Shown piece by piece: positions 1 to 8,861 of a DNA stretch of 37,863 nt. The stretch covers positions 1 through 37,863 of the forward strand of contig JADZAQ010000259.1 in assembly GCA_020852555.1 (NCBI GenBank), in the 5' to 3' direction. Under the pieces are notes generated by a model, which was not told where the DNA came from, did not search any database, and was given only the letters and a program-made list of their open reading frames with translations. Position numbers and translations under genes: made by a program. The stretch's first letter is position 1. Every line of letters begins with the position of its first letter. This DNA comes from Burkholderiales bacterium. Lineage in GTDB: Bacteria; Pseudomonadota; Gammaproteobacteria; Burkholderiales; Casimicrobiaceae.

Positions 1-2
1 AC

Positions 3-242
3 CGCCACGAGCCCGTGCTGGCTCTGGCCGGCGGCGACGACGGTCTCGATGCGGTACGCGTCCTGCTGCGCGAGGCGCCGCGCTTCCTCGCGCACGAGGG
101 CGTGCTCGTCGTCGAAGTCGGGCACAATCGCGCGGCGGTCGAAGCGGCGTTCCCCCGCCTGCCGGCGACGTGGCTGGCGACTGCGGCCAAGGACGATGGC
201 GTGTTCGTGGTCACCCGCGAAGAGTTGGTCGCCGGACGTTAG
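3..242 (+). CDS. prmB: PrmB, ribosomal protein L3 glutamine methyltransferase (3' end only)
   Basis: This is the C-terminal 79 residues of a HemK-family protein methyltransferase; the reading frame is already open at the window edge. PrmB uses S-adenosylmethionine to methylate a glutamine of ribosomal protein L3. Visible are the HEPxLALAGGDDGLD segment, the following helix and the VLVVEVG strand, and a tail ending DDGVFVVTREEL. The combination of HEP, GGDDGLD and a tail with 'DGVF-TREEL' is typical of PrmB rather than PrmC, whose C-terminus differs. The catalytic NPPY motif lies outside the window, so the assignment rests on the C-terminal third. The stop is a TAG, 37 bases before the next gene's start. 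Confidence 0.82.
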   Translation, partial: RHEPVLALAGGDDGLDAVRVLLREAPRFLAHEGVLVVEVGHNRAAVEAAFPRLPATWLATAAKDDGVFVVTREELVAGR

Positions 243-279
243 GCGGCGTCGAAGCGACCCTGGAGACTCGACCTTGCCC

Positions 280-1989
280 ATGACCCCGTCCCCATTGCGC
301 ACCGGCGGCGAGATCGTCGTCGCCAACCTCCTTGCGCAAGGCGTCGACCTCGCGTTCGGCGTCCCCGGCGAGAGCTACCTCGCCGTGCTCGATGCGCTGG
401 CCGATACGGCGGGTCGCCTGCGCTTCATCGTCTGCCGGCAGGAGGGCGGCGCCGCGTACATGGCCGAAGCGTACGGCAAGCTCACCGGCCGCCCCGGCAT
501 CGCCTTCGTCACTCGCGGCCCCGGCGCCACCAACGCCGGCATCGGCGTCCACACCGCGCTGCAGGACTCGACGCCGATGCTCCTCTTCGTGGGGCAGGTC
601 GGCGGCGACATGGTCGACCGCGAGGCCTTCCAGGAGGTCGACTACCGGCGGATGTACGGCAGCGTGGCGAAGTGGGTGGCGCAGATCGATCGCGCCGTGC
701 GCATCCCCGAGTACATCGCGCATGCGTTTCGTGTCGCGATGTCGGGTCGCCCGGGGCCCGTCGTCCTCGCCCTGCCCGAGGACATGCTGACGTCGCGCGC
801 GGTGACGAGCGACGCGCCGTGCGTGGATCCTGTCGATAGCGCTCCGCCGCCCGCGGCGATCGCCGCCGCCCATGCCATGCTGGCCGCCGCCACCCGCCCG
901 CTGGTGATCGTCGGCGGCAGCCGCTGGAGTACCGAGGCGCGTGCGGCGCTCGCCGACTTCGCGCGCGCAAATCGGCTCCCGGTCGCCTGTGCTTTCCGCC
1001 GCCAGGAGCTCTTCGATCATCGCGATCCGCACTACGCGGGCGATGTCGGCATCGCCGTCGATCCCAGCCTCGCCGCGCGCGTGCGCGAGGCGGACGTGCT
1101 CCTCGTGCTGGGCGAGCGACTGGGCGAGATGACGACGGGCGGCTACACGCTCCTCGACGTCCCGGTGCCACGGCAACGGCTGATCCACGTGCATCCGTCG
1201 CCCGACGAACTCGGCCGCGTCTACCAGCCCGCCCTGCCCATCGCGGCCACCCCGCTCACCTTCCTCGCCGCCATGGCCGCGCTGCCCCCGCTCGCCGTGC
1301 CGGCGTGGCAGGCGCAGCTCGAGTCTATCGGCGCCGCGCGTGCCGCCTGGCGTGCGCCGCGTCCGGTACCCGGCGACGTCGACCTGTGGCGGATCGTGTT
1401 GTGGCTCGACGAGCGCCTGCCCGCCAACGCGATCGTCACCAACGGCGCCGGCAACTACACGACGTGGCTGCACCGGCTGTATCGCTACCGCAGCCTCGGC
1501 TCGCAACTCGCGCCCTACTCGGGAGCGATGGGCTACGGCGTGCCTTCGGCGGTAGCGGCCAAGCTCGTGCATCCGCAACGGCCCGTCGTGTCCTGGAACG
1601 GAGATGGCTGCTTTCTCATGAACGGACAGGAGCTCGCCACCGCGGTGCAGTACGACCTCGGGATCGTCTTCGTCGTGATCGACAACGGCATGTACGGGAC
1701 GATCCGCATGCACCAGGAGCGGCGGCATCCCGGTCGCGTCTCCGGGACGTCGCTGCGCAATCCCGACTTCGCAGCGCTCGCCCGCGCCTACGGTGTACTC
1801 GGCGAGACCGTCGAGAGCACCGCCCAGTTCGTCCCCGCCTTCGAACGCGCGCTCGCCTCCGCCGATGCCGGCATACCGGCGCTCCTGCACGTGAAGGCGG
1901 ACCCGCAGGCGCTCACCATGGGGGCGAGCCTCGCCGCGCTGCGCGCGCAGGGCGAGGCGGCGCGTTCCCTCCGCGATCCCCCCAGCTGA
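280..1989 (+). CDS. Thiamine-diphosphate-binding protein of the acetolactate synthase family
   Basis: A 569-residue enzyme with the three-domain layout of the acetolactate synthase/benzoylformate decarboxylase superfamily. The N-terminal pyrimidine-binding domain carries the catalytic glutamate (E55, in RQEGGAAYMAEA). A central domain follows at about residues 190-330. The C-terminal pyrophosphate-binding domain has the GDG motif (G441-D442-G443) and the closing asparagine (N469, in VVIDNGMYGT) that hold magnesium and the cofactor. Length fits the family. There is no small regulatory subunit gene beside it, so a biosynthetic IlvB role is unlikely; many such stand-alone proteins have no proven substrate. 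The ATG at 280 is chosen because homology begins with TGGEIVVANLLAQG just after it; an open frame extends further upstream but overlaps prmB. It may be co-transcribed with prmB. Confidence 0.85.
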   Translation: MTPSPLRTGGEIVVANLLAQGVDLAFGVPGESYLAVLDALADTAGRLRFIVCRQEGGAAYMAEAYGKLTGRPGIAFVTRGPGATNAGIGVHTALQDSTPMLLFVGQVGGDMVDREAFQEVDYRRMYGSVAKWVAQIDRAVRIPEYIAHAFRVAMSGRPGPVVLALPEDMLTSRAVTSDAPCVDPVDSAPPPAAIAAAHAMLAAATRPLVIVGGSRWSTEARAALADFARANRLPVACAFRRQELFDHRDPHYAGDVGIAVDPSLAARVREADVLLVLGERLGEMTTGGYTLLDVPVPRQRLIHVHPSPDELGRVYQPALPIAATPLTFLAAMAALPPLAVPAWQAQLESIGAARAAWRAPRPVPGDVDLWRIVLWLDERLPANAIVTNGAGNYTTWLHRLYRYRSLGSQLAPYSGAMGYGVPSAVAAKLVHPQRPVVSWNGDGCFLMNGQELATAVQYDLGIVFVVIDNGMYGTIRMHQERRHPGRVSGTSLRNPDFAALARAYGVLGETVESTAQFVPAFERALASADAGIPALLHVKADPQALTMGASLAALRAQGEAARSLRDPPS

Positions 1990-2020
1990 CGCTGCGCTGT
2001 GCCGGCGGCCGCGCCACCGC

Positions 2021-2557
2021 TCAGGTGCGCAGCGCGCGGCCGAGCACGATGCGCCAGATCCCGCCGTACATGAGCGTAATGCCGACCAGGATGCCGACGA
2101 AGGTGAACGAGCTGTCGGGCCAGCGATTGGCGATGAGCAGCGCGATGACCACCGACAGGATGCCGTCGAAGAACACCCAGCCCCAGCCGGGGCGCGGCTT
2201 GATCCGCCACGCGAGGAGGATCGCCGAGATGCCGTGCATGAAGACGAAGGCGCCGATGGCGAGCGCGATCGACGCCACGCCGACGACCGGCCGCACCAGC
2301 AGGAAGACGCCGAGCAGCAGCGTCAGGATGCCGAGCAGGACCTTGAGGCGAAAGCCCTCCTTGGCGCGATCCTGGATCGCGTAGATGATCTCCACGATCC
2401 CGGCGAGCACCAGGAGCCAGGCGAACAGCAGGTTGAAGGCGACGGCAGCGATCACCGGCTGCGTGACGGCGAGGATGCCAGCGAGGATCAGCAGCACGCC
2501 CCACACGATGGCGCCGTTACCGGCGCGGCGCATTGCGGATGCAGCGGGATCAGCCAT
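2021..2557 (-). CDS. HdeD/DUF308-family membrane protein
   Basis: A 178-residue, strongly hydrophobic protein with about six predicted membrane helices, for example WGVLLILAGILAV, LLGILTLLLGVFLLV and FVGILVGITLMYGGI. The repeating pattern of paired helices separated by short loops with LAG, IQDRAKEGF and WPD turns matches the HdeD family. E. coli HdeD supports acid resistance at high cell density, but the molecular activity of the family is unknown. The start is the ATG at 2557, preceded by GGGGAG on the minus strand; the longer open frame upstream runs through the neighbouring channel gene in another frame and is not coding. It lies 44 bases after the K+-channel-like gene on the same strand, so the two may be co-transcribed. 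Confidence 0.82.
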   Translation of the reverse strand: MADPAASAMRRAGNGAIVWGVLLILAGILAVTQPVIAAVAFNLLFAWLLVLAGIVEIIYAIQDRAKEGFRLKVLLGILTLLLGVFLLVRPVVGVASIALAIGAFVFMHGISAILLAWRIKPRPGWGWVFFDGILSVVIALLIANRWPDSSFTFVGILVGITLMYGGIWRIVLGRALRT

Positions 2558-2601
2558 GGCGACACTCCCCTTTTTTCGATGACGGTCGGAAAGCGCGCAT
2601 C

Positions 2602-3231
2602 CTAGTCGCCTTCGCCGGGACTCGCAACGCGATCCACGGCCGCATCGTGTCCGGTCGCGAGATCCTTGACGCGCTGGCAGCGGGCGACGATGGTGACCAG
2701 AACGCTGCCCGACCAGCCGAAGGTGAAGAGCCCCGACATCGCGATGATCGGCGCCACCATCTCCCACCCCTGCGGCAGGACGAAAGCGCCGTAACCCACC
2801 GTCGTATACGTGTTGCCGGCGAAGAAGCCCGCGGCACGCCAGTCGGTGACGAGCCCGCCGTAGACGAGCGAACTCGCCCACACCATCGTCTCGACGAGGT
2901 GGAGGACGAGCAGCAGGACCACCGACAGCGACATCACGGCGTCGGCCTGCCACACGCGCGGGTGCGCCATGATCACGCGCATGCGCTTGGCCACGATGTC
3001 GGTCACCACGCGCACGCCGGTGGCGTGGATGAGGATGATGATGATGAGCATCGCGCCGCCGAAGGCGATGTCCGCGACGGGAAGCGCCTGCGCGAGGTGC
3101 TGCAGGAAGGGCAGCGCCGCGATGTCGGCGGGCACGTTGCCGAGCGCTGCCGCGGCGCCGTCGAGATGAGTCGTGGACGGCGGCACGGCCGGCGGTGGCG
3201 CCTGCGCGACACGGGTGATCGCGTCGATCAT
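2602..3231 (-). CDS. Ion-channel family protein with K+ selectivity filter
   Basis: A 209-residue membrane protein. Hydrophobic segments lie at about residues 52-73, 97-125 and 158-185. Between the last two sits a pore-loop-like stretch ending in TTVGYG (residues 143-148), the canonical potassium selectivity filter. This is the layout of the bacterial two-helix (Ion_trans_2) channel family with one additional N-terminal helix. There is no RCK/TrkA-N nucleotide-binding domain, so gating by that route is not expected. The N-terminal 45 residues are Pro/Ala-rich with no clear domain. Its product probably allows K+ passage across the inner membrane, but transport has to be taken from the motif alone. 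It is upstream of the HdeD-like gene on the same strand. Confidence 0.78.
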   Translation of the reverse strand: MIDAITRVAQAPPPAVPPSTTHLDGAAAALGNVPADIAALPFLQHLAQALPVADIAFGGAMLIIIILIHATGVRVVTDIVAKRMRVIMAHPRVWQADAVMSLSVVLLLVLHLVETMVWASSLVYGGLVTDWRAAGFFAGNTYTTVGYGAFVLPQGWEMVAPIIAMSGLFTFGWSGSVLVTIVARCQRVKDLATGHDAAVDRVASPGEGD

Positions 3232-3335
3232 GAAGGGGTTCCTCGGACGATGGTCGCTGATCGCATGGCGGAACGCTGGCGAATTGCGGTGTCGTCGAGC
3301 GCCGGGCCGCGCCAGGTCGCCGACGTTCGTTCAGC

Positions 3336-4979
3336 TCACTCGGGCAGTGCACGGCCGATGATCTGCCGCGCCGCCGGAATCACCGACGCGCCGAACACGG
3401 CACCGGCGTAGGCGGGTGCAAGTCGCGTGGCGCAAAACGCCGCGGCGATCGGCGGCGGCGCATGGCGAACCAGCAACGCCGCCTGGACGGCCACCGCAAT
3501 GCGCTGGGTGATGCCGCGCCCGCCCGCTTCGTCACCGGTACCACGCGCGAGATCGCGCAGCAAAGCGTCGGCGAAGGCGTCAAGCGTGGCGTCGCCGCCG
3601 CGCGCCGCGGCCAATTCATCGGCGAGCGCTTCCACGCAGGCGGGCTCGCGGGCGATCGCGCGCAGCACGTCGAGGCAGACGATGTTGCCCGAGCCTTCCC
3701 AGATCGAGTTGACCGGCAGCTGCCGGTACATCCGGGCCAGCGGCGCCTCCTCGACGTAGCCGTTGCCGCCCAGGACTTCCATCGCCTCGGCGGCAACTTG
3801 CGGGCCGCGCTTGCAGATCCAGAACTTGGCCGTGGGCGTCAGGAGTCGTCGCAAGCTGCGGGCCGCGGCATCGTCGGCGTCGAAGGCACGCGCGAGCCGC
3901 AAGGCGAGCACGGTCGCCGCCTCCGACTCGAGGGCGAGATCGGCGAGCACCGTCTGCATGAGCGGATGCGCATCGAGCGTGCGACCGAACGCGTGCCGGT
4001 GGCGCGCATGGTGCAGCGCCTCGACGGCGACGCCGCGCACGAGACCGGCGGTACCGAGCACGCAATCGAGGCGACACAGATGGCCCATGGCGAGGATCGT
4101 CGCGATGCCGCGCCCCTCCTCCCCGACGAGCTCGGCGTGGGCCCGCTCGAACTCGACCTCCGCGCTCGCATTCGAGCGATCGCCGAGCTTGTCCTTCAGG
4201 CGCAGCAGGCGGATGGCGTTGACGCTGTCGTCGGGCCGGAAGCGCGGCAGCAGGAAGCAGGAGAGCCCACCCGGCGCCTGGGCGAGGACGAGGAATGCAT
4301 CGGACATCGGTGCCGAGAGAAACCATTTGTGACCGGTGATCACGTAGTCGCGCCCGCCGGCCGGCGCGGCGCGCGTCGTGTTCGCCCGCACGTCGGAGCC
4401 GCCCTGCTTCTCGGTCATGCCCATCCCCAGCGTGACGCCGGCCTTGTCGCGCGCCGGGACGAAGCGCGGGTCGTAACGCGCGGCGAACACGCGCGGCAGC
4501 CACCTTCCGGCGAGGTCGGCATCGAAGCGCAGCGCGGGTACCGCGGCAAAGGTCATCGTCGTCGGGCACAGCGCGCCGCCCTCGACTTGCGCCATCAGCA
4601 TGAAGAGCGCCGCCCGCGCGACGTGCGCACCCGGCCCGGGTCGCGCCCAGGGCGCCGCCGAGACGCCGTGGCGCGCGAGATAATCCATGAGCTCGTGGTA
4701 CGCCGGATGGAACTCGACGGCGTCGAGCCGGCGCCCGTTGCCGTCGAACGGCACGAAGCGTGGCGGATAGCGGTTGGCGAGCTCGGCGCGCAGGCGCATC
4801 GCGCGCGAGCCGACCTCCGCACCCCGCGCGTGCAGGAACTCGCGCGCCTGCCCGGCGCCCTCGCGAACGACCGCCTCCTGCAAGGCGAGGTCGGCCGCGA
4901 ACGGATTGTCGTCGGCGAGCGGGGTCACCTGATTGAACGGGTCGGGTGCAAGAACCGACGGCACGGATGACGGGGACAT
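3336..4979 (-). CDS. aidB: AidB-type acyl-CoA dehydrogenase family protein
   Basis: A 547-residue flavoprotein, close to the 541 residues of E. coli AidB and longer than ordinary acyl-CoA dehydrogenases (about 380). The signature GMGMTEKQGGSDVRANTT near residues 183-200 is the AidB version of the FAD-binding motif, and the C-terminal part has the AidB-like run GGNGYVEE...LPVNSIWEGSGNI. The N-terminus (FNQVTPLADDNPFAADLAL) also fits AidB. In E. coli AidB is induced by alkylating agents, binds DNA and is thought to protect promoters or destroy alkylating agents; its physiological substrate is not settled. The start ATG at 4979 gives an N-terminus that aligns from the beginning. It faces the kinase gene at 5123 across a 143-base divergent region. 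A distant relation to the alkyl-DNA glycosylase at 22.9 kb is functional only. Confidence 0.88.
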   Translation of the reverse strand: MSPSSVPSVLAPDPFNQVTPLADDNPFAADLALQEAVVREGAGQAREFLHARGAEVGSRAMRLRAELANRYPPRFVPFDGNGRRLDAVEFHPAYHELMDYLARHGVSAAPWARPGPGAHVARAALFMLMAQVEGGALCPTTMTFAAVPALRFDADLAGRWLPRVFAARYDPRFVPARDKAGVTLGMGMTEKQGGSDVRANTTRAAPAGGRDYVITGHKWFLSAPMSDAFLVLAQAPGGLSCFLLPRFRPDDSVNAIRLLRLKDKLGDRSNASAEVEFERAHAELVGEEGRGIATILAMGHLCRLDCVLGTAGLVRGVAVEALHHARHRHAFGRTLDAHPLMQTVLADLALESEAATVLALRLARAFDADDAAARSLRRLLTPTAKFWICKRGPQVAAEAMEVLGGNGYVEEAPLARMYRQLPVNSIWEGSGNIVCLDVLRAIAREPACVEALADELAAARGGDATLDAFADALLRDLARGTGDEAGGRGITQRIAVAVQAALLVRHAPPPIAAAFCATRLAPAYAGAVFGASVIPAARQIIGRALPE

Positions 4980-5049
4980 GGACCCTCCACGGTCGAGGCG
5001 AGCAGCGCCGAGGCAGGCGCCGATGCAAGTCTAGGCCCTTTCGCAGCCC

Positions 5050-5076
5050 TTGCCGGCGCCTCGCTTCTGGCATACT
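5050..5076 (+). promoter_or_regulatory. Possible sigma-70 promoter for the kinase operon
   Basis: TTGCCG (5050-5055) and CATACT (5071-5076) are separated by 15 bases, 47 bases upstream of the kinase ATG at 5123. The -10 box is a good match but the spacer is two bases short, so this is only a candidate. It lies in the divergent region between aidB and the kinase. Confidence 0.28.
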
Positions 5077-5122
5077 CCGCGGTCATCGTGCGCGGCCCTC
5101 ATCGCCACGCACCGAGGCCGCC

Positions 5123-6790
5123 ATGAACGACACGTCCGCGATGGAACGCCTGGGCCGCTACCAGATCCGCGAGATCATCGGCGAAGGCGCGATGGCTTGC
5201 GTGTACCGGGCCTTCGACCCCGAGATCAACCGCCCGCTCGCGATCAAGCTATTGAAGGCGCAACTGCGCCTCGACGGCGAGTACCGCAACCGCTTCCTGC
5301 GCGAGGCCAAGGGCGCGGGCGTGCTCTCGCATCCGAACATCGTCACCGTCTTCGACGTCGGCGAGGACCAGGGGCATCCGTACATCGCGATGGAGCTCGT
5401 CGAGGGTGGAACGCTCGGCGACGAGATCAAGAACCGCAAGGCGCTCACCACTCGCGACATCGTCGAGGTCGGCATCCAGCTCACGCGCGCCCTCGACTAC
5501 GCGCACAAGAAGGGCATCATCCACCGCGACGTGAAGCCCGGCAACATCATGCGGGTGGCGGACGGCAACACGATCAAGGTCGCCGACTTCGGGATCTGCC
5601 GCATCGACGGCAGCGAAGCCGCCGACACCACGCAGCAGACGCAGATCGGCAACGTGCTCGGCACACCGCACTACATGTCCCCCGAGCAGGTGATCGGCGA
5701 AAAGGTCGATTCGCGCTCCGATCTCTTCTCGGCCGGCGTCGTCCTGTATCAACTGCTCACCGGCCACCTGCCGTTCGAGGGCGACACCCTGATCAGCGTC
5801 GCCTACAAGATCACCAAGACCGATCCGCCGTCGCTCGACAAGGTGCGCGCCGACCTGCCGCTGTCGTTGCGGCGGGTGATCGAGCGGGCGCTGAAGAAGC
5901 AGCCGGACAAGCGCTTCCAGACCGGCGAGGAATTTGCGCAGGCGCTGGTCGGCGTGCAACACGAGCTCGCCGAGGAGGAGGCGCGCAAGGGCAAGACCCG
6001 CGGCGGCATTCCGCTGGCGCTGCGCTGGGCGCTGACCATGGCCGCCGTGGTGGCGATCACCATGACGGTCACCGCGACGATCCTCTACAAGAAGCAGTAC
6101 GCGGCGATGATGGACCAGGTGAAGGACTACGGCGGGTCGCTCGCCAAGTTCACCGCCACGCAGGACGCGGTGCCACTCCTCTCGGAGGACTGGGCGGCGA
6201 TGGACGTCTTCATCCAGGAAACGCTCGGCCGGCAGCAGAATTTCTCGTACATGAACGTGGTCGATTACCAGGGCATCGTGCGCGCGTCGAACGTCGCCGC
6301 CGAGGTCAACCAGAAGTACGTCGCGCCGCAGGCCACGCCGATCCCCTCCAACGATCCGCAGGTGACGGTGCAAAGCCACGCGATGACCGACGGTCGCGAA
6401 GTGCTCGATTTCTCGGCGCCGGTGCTCTTCCAGGGCAAGACGATCGGCAACGTCCACCTCGGCATCTACGCGGCGCCGCTCACCGCCGTGGCCAATCTCA
6501 TGCTGGTGCTCCTCGCCATCCTGACCGCGGTCACCGTCGCGGCGGTCACCGGTGGCACGTACCTGCTCGCGCAGCGCCTGGCACAACCGATCCGGGTGCT
6601 CAAGAATTCGTTGGCCGAGCTCGCCAACGGTCGCCTCGACTACCGCATCGGCGAATCACGCAAGGACGAATTCGGCGAGCTCTTCAGCGCCTTCGACGAA
6701 ACCGCCGCGGCGCTCGAAAGGCGCTACGACGCCGCCACGCTCGCCCCCGGCGCGCGCACGGCGGGTATCCATGTCACCGATTCACACTGA
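5123..6790 (+). CDS. Transmembrane Ser/Thr protein kinase with Cache-like and HAMP regions
   Basis: A 555-residue Hanks-type kinase. The kinase domain spans about residues 13-275: glycine loop GEGAMACV (20-27), lysine K42, catalytic HRDVKPGN (134-141), DFG (155-157) and the GTPHYMSPEQ activation segment. A membrane helix follows at about 300-322. Next comes an extracytoplasmic region of about 130 residues resembling a Cache/PAS-like sensor (FSYMNVVDYQGIVRASN; DFSAPVLFQGKTIGNVHLGI). A second helix at about 455-480 and a HAMP-type segment (QPIRVLKNSLAELANGRLDY) lead to the C-terminus. All catalytic residues are present, so it should be active. It resembles PpkA in role but lacks the von Willebrand domain of PpkA. 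It overlaps the next gene by 20 bases, so the deacetylase and TPR lipoprotein are likely co-expressed. Confidence 0.9.
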   Translation: MNDTSAMERLGRYQIREIIGEGAMACVYRAFDPEINRPLAIKLLKAQLRLDGEYRNRFLREAKGAGVLSHPNIVTVFDVGEDQGHPYIAMELVEGGTLGDEIKNRKALTTRDIVEVGIQLTRALDYAHKKGIIHRDVKPGNIMRVADGNTIKVADFGICRIDGSEAADTTQQTQIGNVLGTPHYMSPEQVIGEKVDSRSDLFSAGVVLYQLLTGHLPFEGDTLISVAYKITKTDPPSLDKVRADLPLSLRRVIERALKKQPDKRFQTGEEFAQALVGVQHELAEEEARKGKTRGGIPLALRWALTMAAVVAITMTVTATILYKKQYAAMMDQVKDYGGSLAKFTATQDAVPLLSEDWAAMDVFIQETLGRQQNFSYMNVVDYQGIVRASNVAAEVNQKYVAPQATPIPSNDPQVTVQSHAMTDGREVLDFSAPVLFQGKTIGNVHLGIYAAPLTAVANLMLVLLAILTAVTVAAVTGGTYLLAQRLAQPIRVLKNSLAELANGRLDYRIGESRKDEFGELFSAFDETAAALERRYDAATLAPGARTAGIHVTDSH

Positions 6791-7859
6791 CTTGCGTACG
6801 TCGCCCGGTTGGCGTTCGGCCGCCGGCGGCGCGATAGCGCGGCGCTGGGTGGCGTCGCTTGCCGTGCTGGCGCTCGCCGCCGGCTGCGCGACCCCGCCGC
6901 CGGCGCCGTCACTCCCGCCATCCGCGCCGCCGGCCGCGCCGGCTCCGCCCAGCGCGGTCGTCGCTCGCAGCGACAATTTCGTGATCGTCACCGCCGACAA
7001 CGGCGATTCGCTCGACACGCTCGCCCGCCGCTATCTGGGCGACGCGGGCAAGGCCTGGTGGATCGCGCAGTTCAACGCGGTGACGACGGTGCGCGCCGGT
7101 GAAACCCTCGTCATTCCCTTGCACCCGCGCAATCCGCTCGGCGTGGTCGCGACCGGCTACCAGACGGTCCCGATCCTGTGCTATCACCGCTTCGGCAGTC
7201 GTCCCGGCAAGTTGAGCGTCACGCCGCAGGCCTTCGCGCAGCAGATGGATTTCCTCGCGCGCAACGGCTACACGGTGATCACCCTCGAGCGCCTGCACGG
7301 CTTTCTCGCCGGAAAGGAGGCGCTCCCGCCGAAATCGGTGGTAGTCACCATCGACGATGGGTATCGCTCGACGTTCGAAATCGCGTATCCGGTCCTCAAG
7401 AAGCACCGCTTCCCGGCGACGGTGTTCCTCTACACCGATTTCGTCGGTGCCTCCGATGCGCTCACCTGGGCGCAGATGAAGGAGATGGTCGACTCCGGCC
7501 TGGTGACGATCCAGCCGCACTCGAAGACGCACGCGAACCTCGCCCAACGCTTGCCGGGCGAGGCCGACGCGCGCTACCGCGAGCGCATCCGCCGCGAGAT
7601 CACGGTGCCGATCGGAGTGATCAAGGAACGCCTCGGTGAATCCTCCTTCACCTACGCGTACCCATACGGCGACGTCAACGAGTACGTGGTCGACGTCCTC
7701 GTCAAGGACGACGTCGCGCAGGGAGTCACCGTGACCGCCGGCGGCAATGCCTTCTATGCGTACCCGTACATGCTCCGGCGCAGCATGATCTTCGGCAACG
7801 AGGATCTGGATGCGTTCAAGTCCAGACTCGCCACCTTCGCACGCATGCCGCGTCCGTGA
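6771..7859 (+). CDS. LysM and polysaccharide-deacetylase lipoprotein
   Basis: A 362-residue predicted lipoprotein: a long N-region, a hydrophobic stretch and lipobox LAAGC with C39 as lipid anchor, then a Pro/Ala-rich linker. A LysM domain follows (about residues 65-120; NGDSLDTLARRYLGDAG...VRAGETLVIPL). The NodB-type deacetylase domain spans about 130-350. Its first motif TIDDGY gives catalytic base D195 and metal ligand D196, and HSKTH supplies metal ligands H250 and H254. The enzyme should remove acetyl groups from a cell-wall or exported N-acetylated glycan while LysM tethers it to peptidoglycan; the substrate is not known. ATG 6771 is used; a TTG seven codons later would give a more usual signal length. 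It overlaps both neighbours, which indicates one transcript with the kinase. Confidence 0.88.
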   Translation: MSPIHTDLRTSPGWRSAAGGAIARRWVASLAVLALAAGCATPPPAPSLPPSAPPAAPAPPSAVVARSDNFVIVTADNGDSLDTLARRYLGDAGKAWWIAQFNAVTTVRAGETLVIPLHPRNPLGVVATGYQTVPILCYHRFGSRPGKLSVTPQAFAQQMDFLARNGYTVITLERLHGFLAGKEALPPKSVVVTIDDGYRSTFEIAYPVLKKHRFPATVFLYTDFVGASDALTWAQMKEMVDSGLVTIQPHSKTHANLAQRLPGEADARYRERIRREITVPIGVIKERLGESSFTYAYPYGDVNEYVVDVLVKDDVAQGVTVTAGGNAFYAYPYMLRRSMIFGNEDLDAFKSRLATFARMPRP

Positions 7860-8860
7860 AGCTTTCGCCTTGCCGTACGCTCGGTGCGATTCTCGGCGGC
7901 GCCCTCGTTCTGGGGGGCTGCGCGCCGGCACCGGTCGTCGAGGCGCCGCCCGCGCCGCCGCCGCGCCCGACCGTCGCCACCGTACCGCCTCCCAATGCAC
8001 GGGTCACCGCGATGCTCACGCAGCAGCGGCGCCTCGCCGACGCCGCGCGCCAGGCGGGGGACCTCGCCAGCGTGCAGACGCATCTCGAGATCCTCGCCAC
8101 GCTCGCGCCGGACGATCCGGCGATCGCGCGCGAACTCACCGACGTCGGCACGACGATCGATAACGAGGTACGCGAACAGTATCGGCTGGGGCGAACGGCA
8201 CTCGCTGCCGGTGAACTCGAGCGCGCGCAGGCGGCGATGCTGCGGGTGCTGGCGCTCGATCCGCGCGAGCCCAACGCCCCGACCGCACTGCGCGAGATCG
8301 AGCGGCGGCGGCTCACCCGGATCCAGGCCGATCGGGTGGCGAAGTTGCCGCCCCCCGAGGAGCCCGTGACGAAGAGCCGCGCACCGGCCGGCCCTGCCCC
8401 CATGCCGGCGCCCGAAGGCGGCAACGACGCCTTCGCGGTCGATCAGGCGCTCGAGCTCCTGCGCGCCGGCGATACGGCGAGCGGGTTGCGCGACCTCAAG
8501 GGCTACGTCGCGGCCAATCCCGGCAACCACGCCGCCCGCCAACGCATCGGCGCCGCGGTTGCCGAGCGCGCGCAGGACCTCGAAGGACAGGGGCAGCGCG
8601 AGGAAGCGCTGCGCCTCTACGAGCAGGCAAGCGCCTTGCGTGGTGACGCCGGCGGGCCGTGGGCCGCGCGCCTGGAACCGCTGCGCAAGAAAATCTCGCA
8701 GGACTACTTCGCCAAGGGCACGCGCGCCTTCCGCACCAATCTCCCGCAAGCGATCCGCGATCTGGAAGCGAGCGTGCGCTTCGATCCCGGCAATGCGCAG
8801 GCCGCGATCAAGCTCCAGGAAGCCAGAACGGCTCGCGAGAAGCTCGACCGGATCAAGTGA
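7856..8860 (+). CDS. TPR-repeat lipoprotein
   Basis: A 334-residue predicted lipoprotein with signal peptide and lipobox LGGC (C22), followed by a Pro-rich linker and then a mostly helical region. Tetratricopeptide-like units are visible, including RTALAAGELERAQAAMLRVLALDP (shown here only as a pattern: G-x-L-x-x-A, then LALDP), a second around residues 195-250, and a C-terminal one ending RFDPGNAQAA. Such proteins act as scaffolds. The GTG start at 7856 overlaps the deacetylase stop in a GTGA, so translation is coupled. Its C-terminal unit resembles the C-terminus of the LysM/TPR lipoprotein encoded convergently at 8924-9928, suggesting related parts of one envelope complex. No enzyme motif is seen. 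Confidence 0.8.
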   Translation: MKLSPCRTLGAILGGALVLGGCAPAPVVEAPPAPPPRPTVATVPPPNARVTAMLTQQRRLADAARQAGDLASVQTHLEILATLAPDDPAIARELTDVGTTIDNEVREQYRLGRTALAAGELERAQAAMLRVLALDPREPNAPTALREIERRRLTRIQADRVAKLPPPEEPVTKSRAPAGPAPMPAPEGGNDAFAVDQALELLRAGDTASGLRDLKGYVAANPGNHAARQRIGAAVAERAQDLEGQGQREEALRLYEQASALRGDAGGPWAARLEPLRKKISQDYFAKGTRAFRTNLPQAIRDLEASVRFDPGNAQAAIKLQEARTAREKLDRIK

Positions 8861-8861
8861 C

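Noticed and set aside
211..1890. Long minus-strand open frame of 559 codons opposite the thiamine-diphosphate enzyme
   Set aside because: Its composition is low-complexity Arg/Gly/Ala/His and it is antisense to a clearly homologous gene. Long antisense frames are common at this GC content.
2021..3352. A single 443-residue protein covering both HdeD-like and channel regions
   Set aside because: Only its C-terminal 178 residues are protein-like. The upstream part is Arg-rich sequence in the wrong frame of the channel gene.
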